Assembly: GCA_027622715.1 (NCBI GenBank)
Contig: JAQBYN010000009.1
Span: forward strand, 39,418 to 103,417
DNA length: 64,000 nucleotides
From: Pseudomonadota bacterium
Lineage (GTDB): Bacteria; Pseudomonadota; Alphaproteobacteria; SHVP01
Reading direction: 5' to 3'
Part shown: positions 17,603 to 26,845 of the stretch, piece by piece
Numbering within the stretch: position 1 is the stretch's first letter
Layout of the letters: each line of letters begins with the position of its first letter
Position numbers and translations under genes: made by a program
The notes under the pieces: model-generated
Databases searched by the model: none
The model's input: the letters and a program-made list of their open reading frames with translations, nothing else
Told to the model about the DNA's origin: nothing

Positions 17603-17738
17603 ACGTATCCAAGTATGGGGCCGCGGGCCGACCGCTTCAACCAGTACCGCGTCAGGGCGTGCCGATCATGCGCGCAATTGTCTCACCGTGCGGCCATGCT
17701 ATAAGGCGGGACATTTCCCTGCACGACGTATTTTGGTC

Positions 17739-18188
17739 ATGCCTCAAACGCCGCTAATTCTGGTCCTGAACGGGCCCAACTTGAACCTGCTGGGCACCCG
17801 GGAAACCGACATCTATGGCACCCAGTCGTTGGCCGATATCGAGGCTGCGGTGACCCAATGTGCCGTGGCTGCCGGACTGGCGGTTGAGTTCCTTCAGACC
17901 AACAGCGAGTCGCAGTTGGTTGATTGGGTGCAAAGTGCCCGCGACCGTGCCGCCGGGCTGATCGTCAACGCGGGGGCCTACACCCATACCTCCGTCGCGC
18001 TGCTGGATGCGCTTCGGATGGTCGATATGCCGATCGTCGAGGTCCATCTGTCCAACACTTTCCGCCGCGAGGAATTCCGGCATCATTCCTACGTCAGTCA
18101 GGCCGCGACCGGTATGATCGCCGGCTTCGGTTCGCACGGGTACGAACTGGCCGTCGACGCGCTCACCAAGCTCATCGCAAAAGCATAG
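17739..18188 (+). CDS. aroQ: Type II 3-dehydroquinate dehydratase
   Basis: Dehydrates 3-dehydroquinate to 3-dehydroshikimate, step three of the shikimate pathway, as a cytoplasmic dodecamer. The 149 residues contain NGPNLNLLGTRE near the start, the lid tyrosine in DIYGTQ, NAGAYTHTSVAL, and EVHLSN, the signatures of the type II enzyme. The upstream frame is open a long way into thiSG, but ATG 17739 fits the family N-terminus. It is the first gene of aroQ-accB-accC-aat, an order seen in many alphaproteobacteria. Confidence 0.96.
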   Translation: MPQTPLILVLNGPNLNLLGTRETDIYGTQSLADIEAAVTQCAVAAGLAVEFLQTNSESQLVDWVQSARDRAAGLIVNAGAYTHTSVALLDALRMVDMPIVEVHLSNTFRREEFRHHSYVSQAATGMIAGFGSHGYELAVDALTKLIAKA

Positions 18189-18198
18189 GCAGCACCGC

Positions 18199-18657
18199 AT
18201 GGGAAAATTCACGATCGATCCGGATGTCATTCGCGACCTCGCAGCGCTGCTGGATGAGACCAATCTCACTGAGATTGAGTGGGAAGAAGACGATCAACGC
18301 GTCCGCGTGTCGCGCGGTGGCGGTGGTGGCACCCATGTCGTCGCCGTGCCAAGCCCTGCCGCGGCAGTAGCGGCGGGGCCGGTTAGCGACCCCGCGCCGG
18401 CGGCGGACGATCCGGCCGGGCATCCGGGCGCGGTGAAATCGCCCATGGTGGGCACGGCGTATCTGTCACCGGAGCCCAGCGCGCCCTCGTTCGTCTCGGT
18501 GGGCGACCGTGTTTCGCTAGGGCAGACCCTGTTGATTGTCGAAGCGATGAAAACGATGAACCCGATCGCCGCGCCGCGCGCCGGGACTGTCACACAAATT
18601 CTCATCGACGACTCGACGCCGGTCGAGTTCGGCGAACCCCTGATGATCGTCGAATAG
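18199..18657 (+). CDS. accB: Biotin carboxyl carrier protein of acetyl-CoA carboxylase
   Basis: Carries the biotin that shuttles carboxyl groups between AccC and the carboxyltransferase during malonyl-CoA synthesis. At 152 residues it has an N-terminal helical region, a Gly/Ala/Pro-rich linker (about 40-78) and a biotinyl domain with Lys118 in EAMKTMN. It starts ten bases after aroQ and its stop is immediately followed by the accC start, so production of the two partners is coupled. Confidence 0.97.
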   Translation: MGKFTIDPDVIRDLAALLDETNLTEIEWEEDDQRVRVSRGGGGGTHVVAVPSPAAAVAAGPVSDPAPAADDPAGHPGAVKSPMVGTAYLSPEPSAPSFVSVGDRVSLGQTLLIVEAMKTMNPIAAPRAGTVTQILIDDSTPVEFGEPLMIVE

Positions 18658-20004
18658 ATGCTTGAGAAGGTTCTGATCGCGAACCGCGGCGAGATCGCGC
18701 TAAGAATTCTGCGCGCTTGCCGCGAGATGGGTATCAGGACGGTCGCCGTCCATTCGACGGCTGACGAAGACGCGATGCATGTGCGCCTTGCCGATGAAAC
18801 CGTGTGTATCGGTCCACCAAGCGCCGCGGAAAGTTATCTCAATATTCCGGCAATTATTTCGGCCGCTGAGATCACCGACGCCGACGCTATTCATCCGGGC
18901 TATGGGTTTCTTTCGGAGAATGCGAACTTCGCTTCGATCGTTGAAGAGCACGGCATTACCTTTGTCGGGCCCACGTCCGAACATATTCGGCTGATGGGCG
19001 ATAAGGTTGTCGCCAAGGAGACCGCCAAACGCCTCGGAATTCCGGTCGTGCCGGGTTCCGCCGGCGCCATCACCAACGATGTCGAGGCGTTGCAGACGGC
19101 GCACGAAATTGGCTTTCCGGTGATCGTCAAGGCGTCGGCCGGCGGCGGTGGACGGGGCATGAAGGTTGCCCACACACCCGAACAGATGTCCGAGGTACTC
19201 TCGACCGCGCGGGCCGAAGCAAAATCCGCGTTCGGTAACGACACGCTTTACATGGAAAAGTATCTCGAAACGCCGCGCCATATCGAAATTCAGGTGATCG
19301 GCGATTCACACGGGAACGCGGTCCATTTGGGCGAGCGCGATTGCTCGATGCAGCGGCGTCACCAGAAGATTCTCGAAGAGGCCCCCTCGCCCGCGCTCAA
19401 CGCGAAATCGCGCGCGGAAATCGGCGAACGAGTCGCGAACGCCATTCGCGAACTCGGCTATCGCGGCGTCGGGACGGTCGAATTTCTATACGAGAACGGC
19501 GAATTCTTTTTTATCGAAATGAATACGCGTATTCAGGTCGAACATCCGGTCACCGAAATGATTACGGGGATCGATCTGGTGCGCGAGCAATTGCGGATTG
19601 CGTCAGGCGCGCCGCTAAGTTTTGGCCAGGAAGATGTTCACATCAACGGGCATGCAATCGAGTGCCGCATCAATGCCGAAAACGCCAAGACGTTCACGCC
19701 CAACCCTGGCAAGGTAACCGACTTTCACGTGCCCGGCGGGTTTGGCGTGCGTATCGATTCGGCGCTTTACAACGGTTATACGATTCCGCCGTATTACGAC
19801 AGCCTGGTCGCCAAGCTTATTGTGCACGGCGCCAACCGAAACGAATGTCTGATGCGGTTGCGCCGCTCGCTGATGGAATTCGTCGTCGGCGGCGTCGACA
19901 CGACGATCCCCCTGCATCTCGATCTAATCAACAACAAAGATTTCATCGACGGGACGTACAACATCCATTGGCTGGAGAAGTACATCCAATCCGCTAACGG
20001 ATGA
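18658..20004 (+). CDS. accC: Biotin carboxylase subunit of acetyl-CoA carboxylase
   Basis: Uses ATP and bicarbonate to carboxylate biotin on AccB. At 448 residues it is the usual length: N-terminal Rossmann-like domain ([17 protein letters not shown]), ATP-grasp domain with the glycine-rich [12 protein letters not shown], the catalytic region around [14 protein letters not shown], and a C-terminal domain with [10 protein letters not shown]. The start codon abuts the accB stop, and the end overlaps the aat start by four bases, so aroQ-accB-accC-aat reads as a single translationally coupled unit. Confidence 0.98.
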   Translation: MLEKVLIANRGEIALRILRACREMGIRTVAVHSTADEDAMHVRLADETVCIGPPSAAESYLNIPAIISAAEITDADAIHPGYGFLSENANFASIVEEHGITFVGPTSEHIRLMGDKVVAKETAKRLGIPVVPGSAGAITNDVEALQTAHEIGFPVIVKASAGGGGRGMKVAHTPEQMSEVLSTARAEAKSAFGNDTLYMEKYLETPRHIEIQVIGDSHGNAVHLGERDCSMQRRHQKILEEAPSPALNAKSRAEIGERVANAIRELGYRGVGTVEFLYENGEFFFIEMNTRIQVEHPVTEMITGIDLVREQLRIASGAPLSFGQEDVHINGHAIECRINAENAKTFTPNPGKVTDFHVPGGFGVRIDSALYNGYTIPPYYDSLVAKLIVHGANRNECLMRLRRSLMEFVVGGVDTTIPLHLDLINNKDFIDGTYNIHWLEKYIQSANG

Positions 20005-20648
20005 AACTGACCCCCGAGATTTTGCTGCGGGCCTACGCGAGTGGCGTGTTTCCCATGGCGGAGGATCGCGACGACCCAACGCTTTATTGGATCGACCCGG
20101 ACAGCCGCGGCGTCTTGCCGCTGGAATCATTTCACCTCTCGCGCAGGCTGGCGCGCAAAGTCCGCCAAGATGTCTTCCGAATTACCTGCGACAGCGCGTT
20201 CCTTACGGTGATCGAATCGTGTGCCGCGCCGGCCCGGGGCCGCGAGACCACCTGGATCAACGACGAGATCATCGCGCTGTATTCCGGCCTCGCCGAGATT
20301 GGGCACGCCCATAGTATCGAGGCCTGGGACAGCGCCGGCGATTTGGTCGGCGGGCTCTACGGGGTTTCTTTGGGGGCGGCGTTTTTCGGTGAAAGCATGT
20401 TCAGCACGGCAACCGACGCGAGCAAGGTGGCGTTGGCCCATCTCGTCGCCCGGCTTCGGGTCGGCGGCTTTACGCTACTCGATACCCAGTTCGTGACCGA
20501 TCACCTTGCGTCATTCGGGGCCGTCGAAATTCCGCGCGAGGCCTATCACGGACAGCTCGCCGCGGCGATGCGTCGGGACGCGGATTTCTACTCGTTGTCC
20601 GACGAGGGCGGTGCCGCCGCCCTACAATCGATCGGCCACACGTCGTAA
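20001..20648 (+). CDS. aat: Leucyl/phenylalanyl-tRNA-protein transferase
   Basis: Adds Leu or Phe from aminoacyl-tRNA to proteins with N-terminal Arg or Lys, tagging them for ClpS/ClpAP in the N-end rule. The 215 residues include the conserved start region with [22 protein letters not shown] and the late FGESMFS and DTQF motifs. It overlaps accC by ATGA. Its last 61 bases also overlap the convergent DUF2155 gene, an unusually long coding overlap for this window. Confidence 0.96.
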   Translation: MKLTPEILLRAYASGVFPMAEDRDDPTLYWIDPDSRGVLPLESFHLSRRLARKVRQDVFRITCDSAFLTVIESCAAPARGRETTWINDEIIALYSGLAEIGHAHSIEAWDSAGDLVGGLYGVSLGAAFFGESMFSTATDASKVALAHLVARLRVGGFTLLDTQFVTDHLASFGAVEIPREAYHGQLAAAMRRDADFYSLSDEGGAAALQSIGHTS

Positions 20649-20974
20649 GTCGGATGCTCCATCGCCGAGAGCGCCGGGCTTGATGCAAACATCCAACCGG
20701 TGAAGACACGCTGCGGGGCGCCGCGCGGTCGCAGATCGAGTATTTCGATGAACATGCTGGTTTCGGGGGTCTCCTCGGGGGGGCGTTTGGCGCAGCTCCG
20801 GACCAAGATGCGGAGCGTACCGAAGCGCACCTCGCGACCGACCGGCGCTTCGATCGTCGAAACCCGCGCGGTTACTTTATCCAGCGCCCGGAGCACGGCG
20901 ATAGCGCGGTTTTGCGCGACAACCGGCGTCGCGACAAGAACGAGACCTACCGCCGCCCAAGCCAAACGGTGCAT
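20588..20974 (-). CDS. DUF2155 family secreted protein
   Basis: A 128-residue exported protein of unknown function, common in alphaproteobacteria beside NDUFA12 and aat. The start [21 protein letters not shown] is a signal peptide, which is why ATG 20974 is preferred to an upstream in-frame start inside the methyltransferase gene. The family core is seen in a conserved [12 protein letters not shown] segment, [20 protein letters not shown] and a final IDC, so two cysteines may pair in the periplasm. It touches the methyltransferase stop (TGATG) and overlaps the end of aat on the other strand by 61 bases. Confidence 0.85.
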   Translation of the reverse strand: MHRLAWAAVGLVLVATPVVAQNRAIAVLRALDKVTARVSTIEAPVGREVRFGTLRILVRSCAKRPPEETPETSMFIEILDLRPRGAPQRVFTGWMFASSPALSAMEHPTYDVWPIDCRAAAPPSSDNE

Positions 20975-21750
20975 CAGGATGCCAGGACTGCCCGAAACCT
21001 GAGCCGCACGTAATCCGCCCACCACACACCGTCCGCATCACGGATGCGCGCACCGAGGAGATCAACAATTTTGTCGCGCGCCTCGCGACGGGCACCAGGA
21101 TCAAGCACCCGAAGGAACGCATCCGCGAAGGTGTCGAGCCAGCCGCCGACATCGCCCGGCAGCCGGGTCGGCCGATCGATCAGACCGATCTGTTCGACCA
21201 CGAAGCCGTGCGTTTGGAGGCGCTCGGCGTACTCTTGGGGCGACGGAAAATACCACGGATGGCCCGCCAGGCCGGGGTGGCCGCGGCCAGTTAGTTCCTC
21301 GTCGATCGCAGCGATGATCTTGGCCACATTGCCGAGACCACCGAACTCGGCGATGAACCTGCCGCCCGGTTTGAGCGCGCGGCGAACACCTTCGATCACC
21401 GCGTCGGGATCGGGCATCCAGTGAAGCGCGGCGTTTGAGAAGACCGCATCAAATTCTTGGTCGAAGGCGAGCTGGTGGCCGTTGGCAACCTCGGCATTCA
21501 GCCCAAGTGCGCGGGCCGCACGAATGAGATCGTCGCTGGCATCGACCCCCAATACATCGGCGCCCTGCGCCGCAATTTTTTGCGTTAGCGCGCCGTCGCC
21601 GCAGCCGAGATCGAGAATGCGTTCACCGGCTTGCGGCGCGAGCAGATCGACGACCGCGCCGGCGAGGTCGGCGACAAACCGAGCATTGGTTGCGTAGACG
21701 TTTGCGTCCCAGGCCTGCGCGGGGTCCTGGCGTCGCGACGGGCTGGTCAC
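20974..21750 (-). CDS. Class I SAM-dependent methyltransferase
   Basis: A 258-residue methyltransferase of the trans-aconitate/ubiquinone-type class I fold. Motif I is ILDLGCGDGALTQKIAAQG, followed by an acidic loop at LGVDAS, motif II near FDAVFSNAALHWMPDPD and a post-motif around LKPGGRFIAEFGG, which are diagnostic of SAM binding. The substrate cannot be told; ALHWMPD resembles trans-aconitate methyltransferase. Translation probably starts at GTG 21750, overlapping the mlaD stop by one base, so it is coupled to mlaD. Confidence 0.85.
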   Translation of the reverse strand: MTSPSRRQDPAQAWDANVYATNARFVADLAGAVVDLLAPQAGERILDLGCGDGALTQKIAAQGADVLGVDASDDLIRAARALGLNAEVANGHQLAFDQEFDAVFSNAALHWMPDPDAVIEGVRRALKPGGRFIAEFGGLGNVAKIIAAIDEELTGRGHPGLAGHPWYFPSPQEYAERLQTHGFVVEQIGLIDRPTRLPGDVGGWLDTFADAFLRVLDPGARREARDKIVDLLGARIRDADGVWWADYVRLRFRAVLAS

Positions 21751-22220
21751 TACTCGGTGCTTTCGCTGTCCGAATCGCTACTGCCCAGGCCAAACCCGAA
21801 ACGACCGATCAGCCCTTCGAGGCTGATCGAGGACTGGGTGAATTGAATGCGGCCACCGCTTTCAATTGTCTCGTCCGCGCCGCCCGGCACGATCGCCATG
21901 TATTTGCCGCCCAAGAGCCCTTCGGTGGTGATCTCGGCCGAAGAATCTTTGGGAAGTTGTACCGCGCTGTCGATGCTCATCGTTGCTTTGGCGAGAAACG
22001 TATCCGATTCGAGTTCGAGTTTCGTCACCGTGCCGATTTTGATTCCGCTCATGCGTACATCGGCGCCGGCATTCACGCCGTCGACACGGTCGAACGTGGC
22101 CGTCACCTCGTAGCCATCAACGGCGCCGACATCAGCGGCGGAAAACGCAAACACGAGGAAAAATGCGGCGACCGCGAGAACAACCGCGCCAATCAACGCT
22201 TCAAAAATGTTGCCTTTCAT
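21750..22220 (-). CDS. mlaD: MlaD-type phospholipid transport periplasmic MCE protein
   Basis: The substrate-binding subunit of the Mla ABC system, which moves phospholipids between outer and inner membranes. At 156 residues it has one N-terminal membrane segment (about 5-28) and a single MCE domain (about 38-115, GYEVTATFDRVDGVNAGADVRMSGIKIG), followed by a short acidic, serine-rich tail. Probable permease and ATPase partners, mlaE and mlaF, lie about 39 kb away at 61.2-62.8 kb. Local neighbours are NDUFA12 upstream and the methyltransferase downstream. Confidence 0.92.
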   Translation of the reverse strand: MKGNIFEALIGAVVLAVAAFFLVFAFSAADVGAVDGYEVTATFDRVDGVNAGADVRMSGIKIGTVTKLELESDTFLAKATMSIDSAVQLPKDSSAEITTEGLLGGKYMAIVPGGADETIESGGRIQFTQSSISLEGLIGRFGFGLGSSDSDSESTE

Positions 22221-22236
22221 GCCCCGCTCCTATCGA

Positions 22237-22653
22237 TTAATTGGGCTGCCACGGCTCGTAGTCGGCCGAAGCGGCGCGGCGGGCACCCGATCCCAGCACA
22301 TGACCGGCGGGCCGGTAGGCCGCGGCAGTCCCGGTTAGGTTGGGGACGTGGGGTTTTTCCCAGGTGTGGTCGGCAGGCGCGTCAGTCGGCGCGACATCGG
22401 CGTTATGTTGCAGCCAAGCATTCCACTCCGGCGGCACCATCGAACCATCGGCCAGGTTGGCGTAAATGACCCAGCGGCGGCGGCGCTCCCAATGGTAGCG
22501 ACCGACTTCTGGTGTCTTTTTTTCGTGGAAGTAGCGATTGCCCGACGCATCGTCGCCGACAAATTCGCCGCGGCGGAAGGTGTAGATCCAGGTGCCCCAA
22601 GGCGCGCGATGCCACCAATCGAAAACAAAAGAAATCAGAGAGGTCAGGCGCAA
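22237..22653 (-). CDS. NDUFA12-family complex I accessory subunit
   Basis: A 138-residue homologue of mitochondrial complex I subunit NDUFA12 (B17.2), found in alphaproteobacterial NADH:ubiquinone oxidoreductase as a supernumerary subunit on the peripheral arm. The conserved core includes GNRYFHEKKTPEVGRYHWERRRRWVIY and VPPEWNAWLQHNAD. The start is TTG 22653, with a strong GGAGG (22664-22660 on the minus strand) six bases before it; no better start is present. It heads the NDUFA12-mlaD-methyltransferase-DUF2155 run. The nuo operon itself is not in the window. Confidence 0.92.
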   Translation of the reverse strand: MRLTSLISFVFDWWHRAPWGTWIYTFRRGEFVGDDASGNRYFHEKKTPEVGRYHWERRRRWVIYANLADGSMVPPEWNAWLQHNADVAPTDAPADHTWEKPHVPNLTGTAAAYRPAGHVLGSGARRAASADYEPWQPN

Positions 22654-22731
22654 CGAAGGCCTCCAGCGCGGTAAACCGGGCGAAAATCGAGCGGACTATT
22701 GCACCTCAGGGCGGGAGCCGTCCAGCGAAGC

Positions 22732-22740
22732 TTATCCACA
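22732..22740 (+). promoter_or_regulatory. DnaA box 1, consensus TTATCCACA
   Basis: An exact match to the strong DnaA-binding consensus, 296 bases before the nrdJ start and in the same direction as box 2. DnaA directly controls ribonucleotide reductase transcription in E. coli; the same here is inferred. Confidence 0.6.
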
Positions 22741-22819
22741 AACCTTCCACACTACCGATTTCATGCGGTCGCGGCCCAAGCTGTTGATTTGATTCGCGAA
22801 TACCCGCGAAGGATGAAAG

Positions 22820-22828
22820 TTATCCACA
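22820..22828 (+). promoter_or_regulatory. DnaA box 2, consensus TTATCCACA
   Basis: A second exact consensus box, 88 bases after the first and 47 bases upstream of the candidate -35 element. Its location fits an activating or repressing site for the nrdJ promoter. Confidence 0.6.
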
Positions 22829-22861
22829 ATGCGCGATCTGTGGTGTCAAAGTGGATGGCAG

Positions 22862-22877
22862 ACACACAATGTTGTTG
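22862..22877 (+). promoter_or_regulatory. NrdR-like box 1
   Basis: ACACACAATGTTGTTG matches about 11 of 16 positions of the NrdR consensus (acaCwAtATaTwGtgt). Weak alone, but it lies exactly 31 bases (three helical turns) before the better box 2, which is the spacing typical of paired NrdR sites. It overlaps the candidate -35. Confidence 0.5.
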
Positions 22878-22904
22878 ACCACCCCCCTGGGCAAACCATA
22901 TCTT
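22875..22904 (+). promoter_or_regulatory. nrdJ: Candidate nrdJ promoter
   Basis: TTGACC at 22875-22880 followed after 18 bases by TATCTT at 22899-22904 (or after 17 by ATATCT). Both elements sit inside the NrdR-like boxes, so NrdR binding would block polymerase. Transcription would start near 22911. Confidence 0.5.
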
Positions 22905-22908
22905 GTGT
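22893..22908 (+). promoter_or_regulatory. NrdR-like box 2
   Basis: AAACCATATCTTGTGT matches about 13 of 16 positions of the NrdR consensus and covers the candidate -10 element. NrdR is the ATP/dATP-sensing repressor of ribonucleotide reductase genes. Confidence 0.6.
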
Positions 22909-23027
22909 CCCTTGCCTGGGGAGGCACACTAAGTCTGGGAACATGCGCCGCCCTCTCGCAACGAAATCAAGAACGAATTCAATGGCTTCCGGTGGCAAAT
23001 CCGGGCCGGCAACGAGGGGAATAGGGT

Positions 23028-26000
23028 ATGCGCGTTCAACGCTTCTTCACCGCCAATGGAGGATCGCCGTACGACGGAATGGCTTTCCGTACGACGCTGA
23101 GCGAGATCCGTAATCCGGATGGGTCGGTCGTCTTTCAGATGAAGGGCGTCGAGGTCCCGGCAGATTGGTCTCAGGTCGCGAGCGACATCATTGCCCAGAA
23201 ATATTTTCGCAAAGCCGGCGTCCCCGCGCGGCTGAAAAAGGTCGAAGAGAACACCGTCCCCTCATGGCTATGGCGCAGCGTTCCCGACGAAAAAGCCCTG
23301 GCGAAACTGCCCGAGGGCGATCGCTACACGCACGAAAAGACTGCCAAGCAGGTATTCGACCGGCTCGCCGGGACCTGGACTTACTGGGGCTGGCTCGGGG
23401 GCTATTTCGACGGCGAGGATGACGCGCGCGCCTACTTCGATGAAATGCGCTTCATGTTGGCGCAGCAAATGGGCGCACCCAATTCGCCGCAGTGGTTCAA
23501 CACCGGCCTCCATTGGGCCTATGGGATCGACGGACCGGCGCAGGGCCATTTCTATGTGGATTACCGCACCGGTGCCCTGACGCGCTCTGAATCCTCCTAC
23601 GAGCATCCCCAGCCGCACGCTTGTTTCATCCAGGGCATCAAGGACGACCTGGTCAACGAAGGCGGGATCATGGATTTGTGGACGCGCGAGGCGCGGCTGT
23701 TCAAATACGGCTCCGGCACGGGCAGCAATTTCTCGCACCTGCGCGGTTCGGGCGAATCGCTTTCGGGAGGCGGCAAGTCCTCGGGCCTGATGAGCTTCCT
23801 CAAAATCGGCGATCGCGCGGCCGGCGCGATCAAGTCAGGCGGCACCACACGGCGCGCGGCGAAGATGGTCGTGGTCGATGCCGACCACCCTGATATCGAG
23901 GCCTTTGTAAACTGGAAAGCCGTTGAAGAACAAAAGGTTGCGGCACTTGTTTCAGGTTCCAAATTAACCGCGAAACACCTCAATGCGGTGATCAAATCAT
24001 GCCATGCGGTGACCGGCGACGGGCGCTTTACGCCCAACGACAACCCGGCCCTGAAGAAGGCGATCATCGAGGCGCGTAAGACGTTGATCCCGGAAAACTT
24101 CATTCAGCGCGTCATCGAATTCGCCAAGCAAGGCTACACCGCGATCGACTTCCCGACCTACACGACCGACTGGGACGGCGAAGCCTATTTGACGGTCTCG
24201 GGCCAAAACGCCAACAACACCGTCCGGGTCACCGATGCGTTCCTGCAGGCAGTTGAGGCGGACGGCGATTGGGACTTAATCCGTCGGACCGACGGCAAGG
24301 TGTCGGAAACCATCAAGGCGCGCGAATTGTGGGACCAAGTCGCGATGGCGGCCTGGCAGAGCGCCGACCCCGGCCTGCAATACCATTCGACGATCAACGA
24401 TTGGCACACCTGCCCAGCGGGCGGCGAGATTCGCGCGTCCAACCCGTGTTCTGAGTACATGTTCCTCGACGACACGGCGTGCAATCTGGCCTCGCTGAAC
24501 CTGATGACGTTCCGCGGCGAGGATCGTGCGTTCGACATCGAGGGATTCGAACACGCGGTGCGCCTGTGGACCATGGTGCTCGAAATTTCCGTCCTGATGG
24601 CGCAATTTCCGTCAAAGGAGATCGCCCAACTTTCCTACGAATACCGCACCTTGGGGTTGGGCTACGCCAATATCGGCGGCCTTTTGATGGCCAGCGGCCT
24701 GTCTTACGATTCGGATGAAGGCCGGGCGCTATGCGGCGCCCTTACCGCCCTCTTGACCGGCGTCTCTTACGCGACTTCGGCCGAAATGGCGGGCGAGATG
24801 GGGCCGTTTCCGCGTTACGACGACAATGCCCCCAACATGCTGCGGGTGATGCGCAACCATCGCCGCGCCGCGCTGGGGCAAACGGACGGCTACGAGGGCC
24901 TTGCCACACTCCCGGTCGCCCTGGATATCGCGAACGTGCCGGAAGAAGGCATTGCCACCGCCGCGGCCCGCGCCTGGGACCGCGCGATCGAACTCGGCGA
25001 AAAGAATGGTTATCGCAACGCGCAAGCCAGCGTCATCGCCCCCACCGGGACCATCGGCCTGCTGATGGATTGCGACACAACCGGCATCGAGCCGGACTTT
25101 GCGATCGTCAAGTTCAAGAAACTCGCAGGCGGCGGTTATTTTCGGATCATCAATCGGGCCGTGCCCGAAGCCCTGACCGTCCTCGGCTATAGCGAAGATG
25201 AAGTCGGCGCGATCATCACCTATGCGACCGGCAACGGAACGCTTGAGGACGCGCCGGGCGTCAACCACGCGGCGCTCACGGCGAAGGGCTTTACCAAAGA
25301 CGCCCTGGTCAAGCTGGAAGAGGCCCTGACCAATGCCTTCGACGTCAAATTCGTCTTCAACAAGTGGACGTTCGGCGAGGAATTCTGCATCAGCGCGCTT
25401 GGCATCGATGCCGCCCGGCTGAACGACCCGGCTTTCGACATGCTGGTTGAGTTGGGCTTTAGCGCGGCCGACATCGACGCGGCAAACACCTACTGCTGCG
25501 GCGCGATGACGCTGGAGGGGGCGCCCAAACTGAGAGACGAGCATCTCTCGGTGTTCGACTGCGCGACACCATGTGGGCGCAAGGGCACGCGTTATCTGTC
25601 CTGGCAAAGCCATATCCACATGATGGCGGCGGCGCAGCCGTTCATCTCCGGTGCGATCTCGAAGACGATCAACATGCCGCGTCAAGCGACGGTCGAGGAC
25701 TGCAAGGACGCTTACAATTTGTCCTGGCGCCTCGCGCTCAAGGCCAACGCGCTGTACCGCGACGGCTCCAAGCTGTCGCAGCCGCTCTCGGCGATGGCAA
25801 TCGAGGACGAAGCCGAAGCCTACGAGGACCAACCCAGCGCGGCCCAGGTCGCGGTTATGGCCGAGAAAATGGCCCGCGAGACGATCGAGCGGATGATCGG
25901 CGAAAAGGGGCAACGCGGCGCGCGCCGACGCCTCCCACAGCGGCGCAAGGGGTACACGCAAAAAGCCAACGTCGGTGGGCACAAGGTCTACTTGCGCACC

Positions 26001-26693
26001 GGTGAATTCGATGACGGCAATCTCGGTGAGATTTTCATCGATATGCACAAAGAAGGATCGGCGTTCCGCAGTTTGATGGACGGATTCGCCATCGCCATTT
26101 CACTGGGCCTGCAATACGGCGTCCCGCTGGACGAGTTCGTCGAGTCCTTCACGTTCACGCGGTTCGAACCTTCGGGGATGGTCGAGGGCAACGAGGCCAT
26201 CAAAATGGCGACCTCGGTGCTCGACTACTTGTTCCGCGAGCTCGCCATCTCGTATTTGGGCCGCACCGATCTCGCCCATGTCGAGCCGAACGATCTGCGC
26301 CACGATGTCCTGCGCGGCGCAAGCGGCGATTCAACCCTGGCGGACGGCGAAGAAGCTGACGAAGCACCGCTGGCGGCGGTTATGGGCGTCGCCAGCAACG
26401 GCTACATGCGCACCAACCTGTACGTCGTCAACGGCGGCGCGGTCGACGGCCCGCAGACCACCGCCTTCGCTGGCGGCGTTGGGGTGGGCATGCCGACGGC
26501 GGCGCATTTCGTGATGGAAACGTCGACAACCGTTGCGGAATTCACGGTCGATCCGACCTTGGACCGGATTCGCGAGGCCCGGATGAAGGGCTACGAAGGG
26601 GACGCTTGCGGCGAATGCGGCAACTTTACCCTGGTGCGCAACGGCACCTGCATGAAGTGCAACACGTGTGGTTCAACGAGCGGTTGTTCTTAG
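23028..26693 (+). CDS. nrdJ: Class II (adenosylcobalamin-dependent) ribonucleotide reductase
   Basis: Makes deoxynucleotides using a B12-derived radical, so works with or without oxygen and needs no separate small subunit. The 1221-residue length suits the long class II form. Landmarks are the substrate-site [23 protein letters not shown], the [21 protein letters not shown] segment, a cysteine pair at [14 protein letters not shown], and a C-terminal [18 protein letters not shown] cysteine cluster that is zinc-binding or redox-active. No ATP-cone is evident at the N-terminus. The start ATG gives [16 protein letters not shown] clear terminator follows. It is likely repressed by NrdR through the upstream boxes. 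Confidence 0.96.
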   Translation: MRVQRFFTANGGSPYDGMAFRTTLSEIRNPDGSVVFQMKGVEVPADWSQVASDIIAQKYFRKAGVPARLKKVEENTVPSWLWRSVPDEKALAKLPEGDRYTHEKTAKQVFDRLAGTWTYWGWLGGYFDGEDDARAYFDEMRFMLAQQMGAPNSPQWFNTGLHWAYGIDGPAQGHFYVDYRTGALTRSESSYEHPQPHACFIQGIKDDLVNEGGIMDLWTREARLFKYGSGTGSNFSHLRGSGESLSGGGKSSGLMSFLKIGDRAAGAIKSGGTTRRAAKMVVVDADHPDIEAFVNWKAVEEQKVAALVSGSKLTAKHLNAVIKSCHAVTGDGRFTPNDNPALKKAIIEARKTLIPENFIQRVIEFAKQGYTAIDFPTYTTDWDGEAYLTVSGQNANNTVRVTDAFLQAVEADGDWDLIRRTDGKVSETIKARELWDQVAMAAWQSADPGLQYHSTINDWHTCPAGGEIRASNPCSEYMFLDDTACNLASLNLMTFRGEDRAFDIEGFEHAVRLWTMVLEISVLMAQFPSKEIAQLSYEYRTLGLGYANIGGLLMASGLSYDSDEGRALCGALTALLTGVSYATSAEMAGEMGPFPRYDDNAPNMLRVMRNHRRAALGQTDGYEGLATLPVALDIANVPEEGIATAAARAWDRAIELGEKNGYRNAQASVIAPTGTIGLLMDCDTTGIEPDFAIVKFKKLAGGGYFRIINRAVPEALTVLGYSEDEVGAIITYATGNGTLEDAPGVNHAALTAKGFTKDALVKLEEALTNAFDVKFVFNKWTFGEEFCISALGIDAARLNDPAFDMLVELGFSAADIDAANTYCCGAMTLEGAPKLRDEHLSVFDCATPCGRKGTRYLSWQSHIHMMAAAQPFISGAISKTINMPRQATVEDCKDAYNLSWRLALKANALYRDGSKLSQPLSAMAIEDEAEAYEDQPSAAQVAVMAEKMARETIERMIGEKGQRGARRRLPQRRKGYTQKANVGGHKVYLRTGEFDDGNLGEIFIDMHKEGSAFRSLMDGFAIAISLGLQYGVPLDEFVESFTFTRFEPSGMVEGNEAIKMATSVLDYLFRELAISYLGRTDLAHVEPNDLRHDVLRGASGDSTLADGEEADEAPLAAVMGVASNGYMRTNLYVVNGGAVDGPQTTAFAGGVGVGMPTAAHFVMETSTTVAEFTVDPTLDRIREARMKGYEGDACGECGNFTLVRNGTCMKCNTCGSTSGCS

Positions 26694-26725
26694 GCCGGTT
26701 GCTGCCCAGAAGGCCCTGACACCTG

Positions 26726-26757
26726 ACGGGGTGCGTCGCGCGGCGCACCCCGTTTTC
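26726..26757 (+). terminator. nrdJ: Rho-independent terminator of nrdJ
   Basis: A ten-base-pair stem, ACGGGGTGCG (26726-26735) with CGCACCCCGT (26744-26753), an eight-base loop and a TTTTC tail, 32 bases after the nrdJ stop. It isolates nrdJ from the next gene. Confidence 0.88.
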
Positions 26758-26845
26758 TACGAGCCACAGAACCGACTTATCCGGTGGAAAAGCAGATTTA
26801 CAGCCCCCTCGCCGCCCCGTAGGCTTGGGACTGAAAAGGTGCCGG

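Larger units (their letters stand above)
22654..23027. other. Regulatory intergenic region between NDUFA12 and nrdJ
   Basis: A 374-base non-coding stretch between divergent genes. It holds two perfect DnaA boxes (TTATCCACA at 22732 and 22820), two NrdR-like boxes spaced exactly 31 bases (22862 and 22893), and a candidate promoter overlapping them. A leader of about 115 bases to the nrdJ ATG follows. Short open frames across the region have no gene-like content. No B12 riboswitch motif was recognised, although the downstream enzyme needs B12. Confidence 0.6.

Noticed and set aside
17603..17738. A TPP riboswitch upstream of thiSG
   Set aside because: The typical CTGAGA and later conserved thi-box elements are absent on the minus strand.
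17295..17738. A much longer aroQ with an N-terminal extension
   Set aside because: The extension is antisense to thiSG and lacks family similarity; ATG 17739 matches the normal start.
22732..22828. A chromosomal replication origin
   Set aside because: Only two DnaA boxes, no AT-rich unwinding stretch or the usual origin neighbours; regulation of nrdJ explains them better.
22654..23027. A cobalamin riboswitch upstream of nrdJ
   Set aside because: No B12-box-like motif was recognised and NrdR-like boxes explain the region.
24729..26048. A 439-codon open frame antisense to nrdJ
   Set aside because: No recognisable domain, no ribosome site, and the opposite strand encodes class II reductase.
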